Source: Dehalococcoidia bacterium
GTDB taxonomy: Bacteria > Chloroflexota > Dehalococcoidia > Lucifugimonadales > UBA3495
Direction: 5' to 3'
NCBI GenBank assembly: GCA_021295965.1
Contig: JAGWBI010000018.1
Span: 1-47,099, forward strand
Length of the DNA stretch: 47,099 bases
The position numbers and the translations under genes were made by a program. Below, piece after piece: positions 16,853 through 25,392 of the stretch (position 1 is the stretch's first letter; every line of letters begins with the position of its first letter). A model generated the notes under the pieces. It did not search any database. It worked only from the letters and a program-made list of their open reading frames with translations, and had not been told where the DNA came from.

Positions 16853-18298
16853 TCAGTTCTCCAGCACCCAGACGTCCTTGCCGCCGCCGCCCTGGCTGGA
16901 GTTGACCACCAGGCTGCCCTCCCGCAGCGCCACCCGGCAGAAGGCTCCCGGCACGATGCGCGTGGTTTTCCCGTGCAGGATGAAGGGCCGCAGGTCCACG
17001 TGCCGAGGCTCAAAGGCGCCGTTAACCAGGCACGGGGAGCGGGACAGCGCCAACGTAGGCTGGGCGATGAAATCCTTGGGGTCGGCGCGGATACCCCTGG
17101 CGTATTCCTCGCGCTCCGCCGGCGTGGCGTGGGGGCCGACCAGCATCCCGTATCCGCCCGATTCTCCCACCCGCTTGACCACCAGCTTATCCAGGTTGTC
17201 CAGCGTGTACTCCAGTTCTGCCGGCCGGCGGCACAGGTAGGTCTCGACGTTCTGCAGCAGCGGCTCTTCATTGAGGTAGTAGCGGATCATGTCCGGCACG
17301 TAGGCGTACACGCTCTTGTCGTCGGCTACCCCCGTGCCGGGCGCGTTGGCCAGGGCGACGTTGCCGTTGAGATAGGCGTCCAGCAGGCCGGGTACACCCA
17401 GCACCGAGTCGGGACGAAAGGCCAGGGGATCGATGAAATCATCGTCCACCCGCCGGTAGATCACGTCGATGCGCTCCAGCCCGGTGGTGGTGCGGATGTA
17501 CACGTAGCCGTCCCGCACGAGCAGATCCCGGCCCTCAACCAGCTCGGCGCCGATTTCGCCGGCCAGGAACATGTGCTCATAGAAGGCCGAGTTGTACACG
17601 CCGGGCGTCAACAGGGCGATGCGGGGGTTGGGCCGCTCGCTGGGGGCGAGTTCCCGCAGCGTTTCGCCCAGCAGCTGCCCGTACTGCTCCACCTCGAGCA
17701 CCCGCGAGTTGCGGTACAGGCGCCGGAAACTGGCCTTCACTGCCTTGCGGTTGGCGACCATGTAGGACACGCCCGACGGGACGCGCAGGTTGTCCTCCAG
17801 GACGCGGAACCCGTCGTTGGTTCGCACCACGTCGGTTCCGCAGATGGCGACCCAGGTTCCCTCGGGCGGCGTGAACCCCTTCATCTGCGGACGATACTGC
17901 GGGCATCCCCGCACCATGTCCTCGGGTATCACGCCGTCATCCACCAGGCGCGAGTCCTGGTAAACGTCCTGCAGAAACAGGTTCAGCGCCCCGATCCTTT
18001 GGGTCAGCCCGGCCTCCAGCTGCCGCCATTCCCTTTCCGCCAGCAGCCGGGGCACGCAGTCTATGGGGATGATGCGCTCGGTGGCTTCTTCATCGCCGTA
18101 CACCGTGAAGGTGATCCCTTCGTTGGAGAATGATCGGGTCACGCGCTCCTGGACGGCGATCAACTCGTCCGATGAAAATTCGTTGAGCGTGCGACGCAGC
18201 GCTTCCCATCCTTCCCGGATCCGGCCGTCCCCATAAAACATCTCATCGAAGACGCCGGCGTCCAGTTCGTAATTGAGAAAACGGTCCTCGGTACTCAC
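16853..18298 (-). CDS. Circularly permuted ATP-grasp protein (DUF404/DUF407 type), second copy
   Basis: 481-aa paralogue of the 8510 protein, closer to the classic family form. Visible blocks: VLEDNLRVPSGVSYM, IYRRVDDDF, NAPGTGVADDKS, DKLVVKRVGESGGYGM and the C-terminal VVNSSQGGGGKDVWVL. Predicted to form an amide or peptide bond using ATP. It starts at a GTG with AGAGGA about 9 bases upstream. Paired with the alpha-E gene directly downstream. The two ATP-grasp copies in one window differ clearly in sequence, so this is not a recent duplication. Confidence 0.93.
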   Translation of the reverse strand: MSTEDRFLNYELDAGVFDEMFYGDGRIREGWEALRRTLNEFSSDELIAVQERVTRSFSNEGITFTVYGDEEATERIIPIDCVPRLLAEREWRQLEAGLTQRIGALNLFLQDVYQDSRLVDDGVIPEDMVRGCPQYRPQMKGFTPPEGTWVAICGTDVVRTNDGFRVLEDNLRVPSGVSYMVANRKAVKASFRRLYRNSRVLEVEQYGQLLGETLRELAPSERPNPRIALLTPGVYNSAFYEHMFLAGEIGAELVEGRDLLVRDGYVYIRTTTGLERIDVIYRRVDDDFIDPLAFRPDSVLGVPGLLDAYLNGNVALANAPGTGVADDKSVYAYVPDMIRYYLNEEPLLQNVETYLCRRPAELEYTLDNLDKLVVKRVGESGGYGMLVGPHATPAEREEYARGIRADPKDFIAQPTLALSRSPCLVNGAFEPRHVDLRPFILHGKTTRIVPGAFCRVALREGSLVVNSSQGGGGKDVWVLEN

Positions 18299-18391
18299 GC
18301 GCGAAATCCTCTGGGCGGTAAAAACCTGTTCAACGCCGGTAGCCGTCCAGTTTGGTCGGTAGTTCCAGGCAGAGGTTGTTGCGGCTGCAGT

Positions 18392-18416
18392 GGGGGCGAA
18401 TAATTATTCGCCCCTG
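18392..18416. repeat. Palindrome of the GGGGCGA-arm family (22-bp perfect core)
   Basis: GGGGCGAATAA followed by its exact reverse complement; the outer bases have diverged. On the minus strand the left arm reads AGG GGC GAA TAA and supplies the last residues (Arg-Gly-Glu) and the stop codon of the L-2-hydroxyglutarate oxidase gene. Confidence 0.88.
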
Positions 18417-19666
18417 CGGTTCTCCGGCAGCCTGAAGTCCTGTATCGCCAGGTCCGACAGGTATTCGCCGATGGCCAGCGAGGAGGTCGCCCCCGGCGAC
18501 GGCGCGTTGAGCACGTGGAGGGCGTGCTGGCCCCGCAGGATGTGAAAGTCGTCCAGTATGGCCCCCGACTTCGACACCGCCTGGGCGCGGACGCCGCTGC
18601 CGCCCGGTTCCAGGTCCTCCGGGCGTATCTCCGGTATCAGCTTCTTGAGGTCATTCACGAACACCGACTTGCGGTAGGAACGGTGCATCTCATTCATACC
18701 GGTCTTCCAGTGCTTCGCAGTCATCTTCCAGAAGCCGGGGAAGGTCAACGCGCCGGCCGTTTCACCCAGGTTGACGTTGCTCTTCTGATAGCCTTCCCGC
18801 GCCCAGGCCAAAACCGCGTTGGGGCCGGCCTCAACGTAGCCGTGAATGTTCCGCGTGTAATGCACCCCCAGGAACGGGAAGCGCGGGTCGGGCACGGGAT
18901 AGATCAGGCCCTTCACCAACCCCTCGCTGGACTCGGCCAGCTTGTAGTATTCGCCGCGGAAGGGGATGATGCGCACGTCGGTCTGCTCGCCCATCATGGC
19001 GGCCAGGCGGTCGGCATAAAGGCCGCCACAGTTGACAATGTGCCTGGCCTGAAGCGCGCCCCGCTGGGTTTCCAGCGCGGCGCCGGTGGCGGTCTGGCGC
19101 GCGCCGGTCACCGCCGCGCCGGTGAAGATGTCGCCGCCGGCGGACTGGAACTTGCCGGCGTAGGCGTTGGCGACCCGCACGTAATCGACAATGCCGGTGT
19201 GCGGCGCCCACAACGCTCTTACGCCGTAGGTATGCGGCTCGATCTCGGCCAGCCGCTCCGGTCCCACCATCTCCAGATCAGGGACGCCGTTGGCCGTACC
19301 ACGCTCGTAGAGGTCATCCAGGCGGCCCAACTCACTCTCGTCGGTGGCGACGATTACCTTGCCGCACGGGTCGTACTCGATCTCGTTTTCGTCGCAGAAC
19401 GTCAGCAGCCGTTCCTTGCCGCCTACGCAGAACGTGGATTTCCACGAGCCGGGCCGGTAGTAGATACCCGAGTGGATCACGCCGCTGTTGTGGCCGGTCT
19501 GGTGCTGGGCCAGCTGCTCCTCTTTCTCGATGACCGCGATGCTCAGATCGGGCGACCGTTCCAGCAACTGCATCGCCGTGGACAGCCCGATAATGCCGCC
19601 GCCCACGATAGCCACGTCATACTGCCGCGTTTCCACCGATGGGGAGCCGTTGGCGTTTGCTGTCAT
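18404..19666 (-). CDS. lhgO: L-2-hydroxyglutarate oxidase-like FAD protein
   Basis: FAD-dependent DAO-family oxidase (420 aa) matching LhgO, which oxidises L-2-hydroxyglutarate to 2-oxoglutarate. The dinucleotide motif GGGIIG is at 22-27 of DVAIVGGGIIGLSTA; family blocks QTGHNSGVIHSGIYY, FRGEYYKL, FLGVHYTRNI and a C-terminal NAPSPGATSSLAIGEY follow. I choose the ATG giving MTANANGSPS, with GGAGGG 6 bases upstream. The last three residues and the stop come from a palindromic repeat, so the natural C-terminus has been slightly altered. It could act on a related 2-hydroxyacid. Confidence 0.9.
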   Translation of the reverse strand: MTANANGSPSVETRQYDVAIVGGGIIGLSTAMQLLERSPDLSIAVIEKEEQLAQHQTGHNSGVIHSGIYYRPGSWKSTFCVGGKERLLTFCDENEIEYDPCGKVIVATDESELGRLDDLYERGTANGVPDLEMVGPERLAEIEPHTYGVRALWAPHTGIVDYVRVANAYAGKFQSAGGDIFTGAAVTGARQTATGAALETQRGALQARHIVNCGGLYADRLAAMMGEQTDVRIIPFRGEYYKLAESSEGLVKGLIYPVPDPRFPFLGVHYTRNIHGYVEAGPNAVLAWAREGYQKSNVNLGETAGALTFPGFWKMTAKHWKTGMNEMHRSYRKSVFVNDLKKLIPEIRPEDLEPGGSGVRAQAVSKSGAILDDFHILRGQHALHVLNAPSPGATSSLAIGEYLSDLAIQDFRLPENRRGE

Positions 19667-19773
19667 CAGTGTCCCTCCGAGCGAAGTGCCATGGCGGTAT
19701 GCTACCCATCCGCCGGACGATTGGCAAGGCAAATTGAGAACCAGCCCATCGAGCCGCCATTACGAAAGCCCCG

Positions 19774-20214
19774 TCAAGAGTTCAGGGCTTCGGCTTCGTC
19801 GGAGACAGACACTTCCTGCTGCATCCACCAGGGCGGAGCGGGGTAATCCTCCCGCCGCCCGGTGTCACCGTACTGGATGATAAAGTCGCGGCGGTCGCGA
19901 TACAATCGAGCGCGGTTCAACACCACCTCACTATCGTCATCGTCGTCATCCAGGACCGCCTTGATGGTCTCGCAGTCCGCCATAAACCAGTATTTATAAT
20001 CGCCGATGAACAGGTAAACGTTGTCCATGGCGAAGAATTGGGAGGGTACACCCTCGCCGTTGCGAAAGCGCTCGCACACGGCCTCCAGCAACTCGCGCTG
20101 CCCGTCCTTCTGCAACAGCACATACTCATGGGGCCAAGTCTCGCGGTAGGTGACGGCCTCGCGCCATGGGGCTTGGGTGATGAGATCGGTGAGTTTCGTA
20201 TATTCCTTGTCCAT
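19774..20214 (-). CDS. Uncharacterised 146-aa protein, last gene of a four-gene operon
   Basis: Starts one base after the stop of the nuclease-like gene (TAG-C-ATG). Visible blocks: TWPHEYVLL, VYLFIGDYKYWFM, a run of five Asp, and VVLNRARLYRDRRDF. The PHEY ... Y-x-YW-x-M ... NRA pattern resembles small proteins I remember from restriction or defence neighbourhoods, but I cannot name a family. No signal peptide, membrane helix or metal-binding motif. Its tight coupling to two nuclease-like genes suggests it works with them. Confidence 0.75.
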   Translation of the reverse strand: MDKEYTKLTDLITQAPWREAVTYRETWPHEYVLLQKDGQRELLEAVCERFRNGEGVPSQFFAMDNVYLFIGDYKYWFMADCETIKAVLDDDDDDSEVVLNRARLYRDRRDFIIQYGDTGRREDYPAPPWWMQQEVSVSDEAEALNS

Positions 20215-20215
20215 G

Positions 20216-21457
20216 CTATCTCTCATCGGCGAGCATCGTTTGCAAGCGGGGGTGCAACGTGCTGACCAGAAAGTTGAGATGCTTCCGCATCCATGCAACT
20301 GCCTCCTGGAAGTCCGCGCTTGCTTCGCCTTCGGCCAAGAAAGCCAAGCTGCCGTATCTACAGAACCCGATTCTGGGACGGCCAGCAGGGTTTTGCCAAT
20401 GCTCTAGTTCGTTACCCATTTCACTCTGCAACTCGGCAAACGATTCAACGAGTTGATCAAATATGCGGACGGCGCGTGGTTGATCTCTGCGTGCCATTAA
20501 GAAACAACCAATCGTGCTGGCGCGACGCTGCAAGAATCCGTCGAAGCACAAGGCCCAATCGCCGTAACCAGAATTTCGCACCTTTATGTACAGCGTTGAG
20601 TCTTTGACGGGAACCGGAACCTCTACGCTGGTATCAGCGAATGAGTAATCCTGCAGTACTGCCCTCCAGAATTGAAGGTTCTCTTCATCTTGGTCGGAGA
20701 GAGTATCCTGCTGTTCATCGACATCAGCAACAGTAATGTCTGTTACTAGTCCGCTATCAACGACGAACCGTTGCACAATCTCGGTGCGAGCTAAAACGCG
20801 CGGCTGGACGATAAGGCCGTTTGCGGCGTCGCGGTAAAGCGCCGCCTCCACCATAGCCAAGTTGAAATGCAAACCGCTATACCGCTGTACGAAATCGACG
20901 ATGTTGGCCGCGCCTTCCTGAATCCCGTCGCCGATAATCAGCAGCAGAAACTCGCCGCGTCGTAAGTGACGCGCCACGTTATCAACGAACTCCGCTTCGT
21001 TCAGTTCAGGATATAGCTGGCGCACCAACTCATAAAGCGCGTTGCCGCTTTTTCCGAGCGCAAGCGAAACCTGTCTCTGCAAGTCCTCATAATCCCAAGA
21101 CGCCAGGTCTTTCGCATAGTCCAGGATTTGACCAATCACCTCACGTCGTGCCTGCGGATTGCGCCACAGTTTGAATTCGGCCAGTGTAAGGCGACCCAAA
21201 TGGTTGACGTACAGCGCGTCGGCGTAGCCGGCCGGCAGAGCCAGTTCTCTGCAAATCGGGACTGGTGGAGCATAAGTCGGGTCGATGGTAGCAATAGGCA
21301 ACGCTTCCGGGAAACGAAATAGCAGGTCTTGCAGAGTCTTTTCTTCGACGCCCTCGGATGACGCGCCGGCGCCCAGCGGCACGCGCCGCAAGATTTCTGG
21401 CGCAGCGCCGCCATCGGTGTCCACTCGTACCAAATCTCCGTAGGTCGGCGTTGTCAT
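20216..21457 (-). CDS. PD-(D/E)XK nuclease-like protein
   Basis: 413 aa from the ATG giving MTTPTYGDLV (a TTG 15 bases earlier is possible). After EKTLQDLLFRFPEALP, the segment PAGYADALYV ... LTLAEFKLWRNPQARREVIGQILDYAK carries the D ... E-x-K core and following helix of the restriction-endonuclease fold, with Asp and Glu-Phe-Lys in place. The middle is helical; the C-terminal part (SGYGDWALCF ... WMRKHLNFL) looks like a DUF4268-type binding domain, but I am less sure. Such proteins occur in defence-related operons. It lies between the helical gene at 21486 and the unknown gene at 19774. Confidence 0.8.
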   Translation of the reverse strand: MTTPTYGDLVRVDTDGGAAPEILRRVPLGAGASSEGVEEKTLQDLLFRFPEALPIATIDPTYAPPVPICRELALPAGYADALYVNHLGRLTLAEFKLWRNPQARREVIGQILDYAKDLASWDYEDLQRQVSLALGKSGNALYELVRQLYPELNEAEFVDNVARHLRRGEFLLLIIGDGIQEGAANIVDFVQRYSGLHFNLAMVEAALYRDAANGLIVQPRVLARTEIVQRFVVDSGLVTDITVADVDEQQDTLSDQDEENLQFWRAVLQDYSFADTSVEVPVPVKDSTLYIKVRNSGYGDWALCFDGFLQRRASTIGCFLMARRDQPRAVRIFDQLVESFAELQSEMGNELEHWQNPAGRPRIGFCRYGSLAFLAEGEASADFQEAVAWMRKHLNFLVSTLHPRLQTMLADER

Positions 21458-21485
21458 TCTAATTCTTCTCAATGGCCGCGCGGGC

Positions 21486-21857
21486 TCATTCTGTCGTCGC
21501 CAGCAGGTCGATTATGAACGAGCGTATCGCCGGCGTATAGAAAGCCACGTCATCCAAGTCCAACAGGTTCCCATCACTGTTGGCCTGAAATTCCAGGGTG
21601 ATGAGGTAGCCTCCCATGAGTCCGTGCCCGGGGTCAATCTGCTCATCCAATCCGTCAACGAACGATTCCACATCGTGGTATTCGGAGGACGCGAATTTGT
21701 GCCCATGCGCCAGCGCAGCCTGCCGGATCGCTGCCTCCGTAGCCTTCCATAAGAAGGTTGACGCCTCGCCGTGCTGGCCCCGTGACAGGCTCCGGTCGGC
21801 ACGGTCGAGCAGCGACTGGATGTTTTCGGGTATGACGCTTTTGGCGGTCATAGCCAT
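21486..21857 (-). CDS. Small helical protein, HEPN/PaREP1-like
   Basis: 123 aa with GGAGG 5 bases before the ATG, which abuts the stop of the upstream gene. LLDRADRSLSRGQHGEASTFLWKATEAAIRQAALAHG has the look of a HEPN-type helical hairpin (nucleotide or RNA-binding scaffold), followed by a longer acidic helical part. The R-x4-6-H RNase motif of active HEPN toxins is not in the expected place, so I would not call it a nuclease. Likely a scaffold or regulator for the adjacent nuclease-like proteins. Confidence 0.7.
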   Translation of the reverse strand: MAMTAKSVIPENIQSLLDRADRSLSRGQHGEASTFLWKATEAAIRQAALAHGHKFASSEYHDVESFVDGLDEQIDPGHGLMGGYLITLEFQANSDGNLLDLDDVAFYTPAIRSFIIDLLATTE

Positions 21858-22712
21858 CTAATCCTCCGGCGCGGCCACCGCGATGACGACAACGCCGGCC
21901 CGCGTCGCCCGCTCTCGTTCCGCGTCCGGGATTTCACTGCCCACCGTTACAGCGTTGCACTCGCCGCCGGTTGCCTCTGCCAGCGTCCGAGCGCGGCGGG
22001 CGGCGCGATTCACATGGGTGTTGTTCACGGTGACGCCGATTTCAACCACGGCGTAGGTGCGCTGACCCGCCGCGTTCTGGCCGGCGACGATGATGTCAGC
22101 GTCCAGCGCGTCCATGTGCTCCCGTCTGGTGATTGCGTCTTTGGCTACAGCGTCGTCCAGCAAAGCGATAAGTGCGTCGTCCGTTTCGCCCCAGTCCCTG
22201 TGCAGTACCTGGGACTGGTACAACCCGATGACGTCTCGCAGCAGGGTGCGTATTCCCCTGGCGACCCTGCGTTCGTGCCGTGTTCCGGTGATGTTGCCCA
22301 GGCGACTGTTGGTTTCCGTCAGAGCTCTGGAATTTTCCGCCAGAGTTCTGGAATTTTCCGCCAGAGTCCTGGAGGTAGCGTCGGCTTGCTCCACTAACGT
22401 ATCGGTACGAGCAACCAGGAAAGCCAGTGTCTCTTTGATGCCGGCAATTTCTCCGTTGATGCCGGCGATGTTTTCGTCAGTCCGGGCTTGCGCCGCCGCG
22501 TGGACGTCTAGCCTGCTATGGATGGCCAGTAACTCCTGCCTTACGCTGTCGCGGGTTGCGGTGAGCTCGGCAACGATGTTCTCCAGGAGGGGACGCATGG
22601 CCTCGCCGGTTTCGGGCAACCACTGATTCAGACGCTCCAGTTGTTCCGAATGGAGCGTGAGCGTTGCTTGCATTGCCGCAATTTCGTCCTGCGGCCCCTG
22701 GGCAGTGGCCAT
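21858..22712 (-). CDS. Coiled-coil protein with a C-terminal nuclease-like domain
   Basis: 284 aa. Residues 1-150 form a long coiled coil with a near-perfect heptad repeat (TLAENSR twice, then ALTETNS). Residues 155-284 resemble a PD-(D/E)XK-type fold with Asp in ALDADIIVAG and Glu in YAVVEIGVTVN, but the usual E-x-K is E-I-G, so catalysis is doubtful. The protein at 37705 has the same C-terminal domain with IEVSVTFN. First gene of the operon 22712-19774; all four genes touch or nearly touch. Possibly a sensor or assembly subunit. Confidence 0.78.
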   Translation of the reverse strand: MATAQGPQDEIAAMQATLTLHSEQLERLNQWLPETGEAMRPLLENIVAELTATRDSVRQELLAIHSRLDVHAAAQARTDENIAGINGEIAGIKETLAFLVARTDTLVEQADATSRTLAENSRTLAENSRALTETNSRLGNITGTRHERRVARGIRTLLRDVIGLYQSQVLHRDWGETDDALIALLDDAVAKDAITRREHMDALDADIIVAGQNAAGQRTYAVVEIGVTVNNTHVNRAARRARTLAEATGGECNAVTVGSEIPDAERERATRAGVVVIAVAAPED

Positions 22713-22745
22713 GAGTAACCGTCTCGCCTGGGTGGTTTGATGACA

Positions 22746-22771
22746 TAGGGGCGAATAATTATTCGCCCCTA
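22746..22771. repeat. 26-bp perfect palindrome, GGGGCGA-arm family
   Basis: TAGGGGCGAATAA followed by its exact reverse complement, in the 86-base gap between the end of the molybdopterin dehydrogenase gene and the start of the four-gene operon. Both neighbours read on the minus strand, so a hairpin here would lie in the leader or terminator zone between two transcripts. Confidence 0.92.
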
Positions 22772-22798
22772 CATTTTACCAACCGCTTTGCAGCGGGA

Positions 22799-25132
22799 TC
22801 AGCTGCCGTTCTGATCCCACAGCGCTTCCAGCACCGCGCCGGGGTTCATGGGCAGGTTCAGCATCCGCACGCCGGTGGCGTCGTGGATGGCGTTGGCGAG
22901 AGCGGCCATGGGCGGGACGATGGGCACTTCGCCGACGCCGCGCACGCCGTAGGGATGCCCGGGGTTAGGCACTTCCACCACCACGGTGTCGATCATCGGC
23001 AGATCCAGCGCCGTAGGCATCCGGTAGTCCAGGAAGCTGGAGTTCTGCAGTTGGGCGTCGTCGTTGAAGTAGTACTCTTCGTTCAGCGCCCAGCCGATGC
23101 CCTGGACGGCGCCGCCCTGGATCTGCCCTTCCACGTAGGACGGGTGAATGGCGGTGCCGGCGTCCTGGAGGGCGGTGTAACGCAGGATGTCCACCTTGCC
23201 GGTTTCCTCGTCCACGGCCACGTCGGCGATGTGCAGAGCGTAGGCTCCGCCGACGCCGGTCGGCGACACGTTGGCCCGCCCAACGATGGGGCCGCCGGTG
23301 CCGTTGAGCCGGGACGCCAGTTCCCGGAAGGTGAACCGCAGTTCCGGCTCGGACTTGTGCTGGATCACGCCGGCGTCGTACTCCACGTTTTCGGGGTCGA
23401 TGTCCCAGATACGGGCGGCGCGGTTGATCATCTGCTGCTTGACGTCCTGGGCAGCCTCGTAGGAAGCCCAGCCGGTCTTGAAGGCCACGCCGCTGCCGCC
23501 GGTCATGGAGGTCCAGCCGATGGAGTTGGTGTCGCCCACCGAAGGCGCAACGTCCTCGGCGGCCAGGCCCAGCACCTCGGCCACGTGCATGGCGGCCACG
23601 GCGCGGGTGCCGCCGATGTCGGGAGAACCCTCCACCAGGCTCACGGTGCCGTCGGCGAGGACGCTGACGATGGCGCTGGCCGGGCCGGCGCCGTTGAACC
23701 AGAAGCCGCCGGCGACGCCGCGACCGACCTTTTTGCCCTCGGCCTCCGGCGAACGGTCGATGGGGGAGTTCCAGTGGTCATGTTCCCGCAACGCCTGCAA
23801 CGTTTCCAGCCAGCCAATGCTGCCGAACTGCGGCCCGGTGACCCGGCGGTCGCCCTGCTTGGCTCCGTTCAGCGTGCGGAAGTCCAGCTTGTCCATCCCG
23901 ATCTGTTCACAGATTTCGTCCACCACGGTCTCAACGGCGAAGCACGCCGCCGGCGAACCGGGCGCGCGATAGGCCGCCGTCTTGGGGTGGTTCAACACCA
24001 CGTCGGCGGCCTCGACCTTCCCGTTGGCGATGTTGTAGCAGGAGAGCGCGCACTGGGCGCCGGGGTTCACTGGCGATCCGGGATACGCGCCGGCTTCGTA
24101 GTACAGGGCCACGTCGGCGGCGGTGATCTTGCCGTCGTTAGTGGCGCCCATCTTCACTCGCATGTACCCGCCGGAGGTGGGGCCGGTGCCCTCGAACACC
24201 TCGATGCGGGACATCTGGATCTTCACCGGGCGGCCCGTCTTGCGGGACAATACCGCGGCCACCGGCTCCAGATAGACCAGCGTCTTACCGCCGAACCCGC
24301 CGCCGATTTCCAGCTGGGTCACCAGCACCTTGGACACCGGGATGCCCAAAATGGTGGAGGTCTGGTCGCGGACGTTGAAGTGTCCCTGGCTGCTGCACCA
24401 GAGATGCAGGCTGCCGTCGGCGTTCCACAGGGCGGTGGCCGCGTGGGGTTCAATGTAGCCCTGGTGGACGGCCTTGGTGCGGAATTCCCGCTCGATGACC
24501 ACGTCGGCGGCGGCGAATCCGGCCTCAATGTCGCCGATCTCGTAGAAATAGCGGTTGGGTACGTTGCCCACCTTGCCGGCGTCATCTGCGCTCAGCAGCC
24601 CGCCGGGCCGGATGTTGGGGTCGTTCACGTTGGCCAGGCGCTCGTGAACCAGCGGCGCGTCGTCGCGCATGGCCTCCAGCACGTCGGTTACGGGTTCCAG
24701 TACCTCGTAATCCACGTCGATGAGGGCCAGGGCCAACTCGGCCTCGTGAGGACTGTCGGCGGCGACGGCGGCGATGGCGTGACCCTTGTAGAGGGCTTTC
24801 TCCGCCGCCAGGCAGTTGTTGCTGAGGAACTTGGGGTTGATCATTGCCCCTTCGCCCAGGTCAAGCAACCGTCCGCCCGACTGGGGCAGGTCGGCCGAGG
24901 TCACCACGGCATGGACACCGGGCATGGCCTCGGCCTTGCTGGTGTCGATGCCCCTGATGCGGGCGTGAGCGTGGGGACTGCGCAGGATTTTGGCGTGGAG
25001 CATTCCCGGCAGGTGGATGTCGGCCCCGTACTGCGCCCGTCCGGTGACCTTGTCGGTCCCGTCGTGGCGGATGGGGCGGCTGCCGATGACGCTGTAACCG
25101 CTGGTAGCGGCGGATTGCTGAGTGGTGGTCAT
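22799..25132 (-). CDS. Xanthine dehydrogenase-family molybdopterin-binding large subunit
   Basis: 777 aa, the normal size for XdhA/CoxL-type molybdenum subunits. VTGRAQYGADIHLPGMLHAK begins the a/b hammerhead domain; EIGGGFGGKT, AYRAPGSPAACF and the C-terminal GVRGVGEVPIVPP (with the catalytic Glu) form the molybdopterin domains. Oxidises an aldehyde, purine or other heterocycle by hydroxylation. The FAD and 2Fe-2S subunits that normally accompany it are absent on both sides, so they must be encoded elsewhere. I start at the ATG giving MTTTQQSAAT, which has GAGGTG about 7 bases upstream. Confidence 0.93.
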   Translation of the reverse strand: MTTTQQSAATSGYSVIGSRPIRHDGTDKVTGRAQYGADIHLPGMLHAKILRSPHAHARIRGIDTSKAEAMPGVHAVVTSADLPQSGGRLLDLGEGAMINPKFLSNNCLAAEKALYKGHAIAAVAADSPHEAELALALIDVDYEVLEPVTDVLEAMRDDAPLVHERLANVNDPNIRPGGLLSADDAGKVGNVPNRYFYEIGDIEAGFAAADVVIEREFRTKAVHQGYIEPHAATALWNADGSLHLWCSSQGHFNVRDQTSTILGIPVSKVLVTQLEIGGGFGGKTLVYLEPVAAVLSRKTGRPVKIQMSRIEVFEGTGPTSGGYMRVKMGATNDGKITAADVALYYEAGAYPGSPVNPGAQCALSCYNIANGKVEAADVVLNHPKTAAYRAPGSPAACFAVETVVDEICEQIGMDKLDFRTLNGAKQGDRRVTGPQFGSIGWLETLQALREHDHWNSPIDRSPEAEGKKVGRGVAGGFWFNGAGPASAIVSVLADGTVSLVEGSPDIGGTRAVAAMHVAEVLGLAAEDVAPSVGDTNSIGWTSMTGGSGVAFKTGWASYEAAQDVKQQMINRAARIWDIDPENVEYDAGVIQHKSEPELRFTFRELASRLNGTGGPIVGRANVSPTGVGGAYALHIADVAVDEETGKVDILRYTALQDAGTAIHPSYVEGQIQGGAVQGIGWALNEEYYFNDDAQLQNSSFLDYRMPTALDLPMIDTVVVEVPNPGHPYGVRGVGEVPIVPPMAALANAIHDATGVRMLNLPMNPGAVLEALWDQNGS

Positions 25133-25244
25133 GGGTTCACCTCGCAATATCGAACGGTGGCTAGCGTGTTGGCGCAATATTACCATAGGAACGGGCGGCC
25201 AGAGCGGCCTGCCGGTCCTTTCCTATGGTCTTTTGATTTTCGGT

Positions 25245-25280
25245 GTTGCCATTGCGAGCGCAGCGCGGCAATCTCGTTGC
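25245..25280. repeat. Dispersed inverted repeat, GCCATTGCGAG...GGCAATCTCG type
   Basis: TTGCCATTGCGAGCG and CGCGGCAATCTCGTTGC form an imperfect inverted repeat (TTGCC/GGCAA arms). The same right half occurs at 4577. It is an intergenic element of a type widely seen in bacterial genomes, with no coding potential. Confidence 0.6.
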
Positions 25281-25365
25281 GATTCGAGCGTTTCCGCCGG
25301 TCAGACCACTCAATGTCAGGCGTCGCTTTTCCTTGGTTTGAGTTTGATTTTTCGTCCAAAGCACG

Positions 25366-25392
25366 TTGCCTCATGAAAACCTGCGCTATAAT
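25366..25392 (+). promoter_or_regulatory. Promoter for the CoA-transferase operon
   Basis: TTGCCT (25366-25371) and a perfect TATAAT (25387-25392) are separated by 15 bases (16 if read from CGTTGC). Transcription would begin near 25399, giving a leader of about 56 bases to the ATG at 25455. It is the only perfect -10 I found in this window. Confidence 0.55.
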
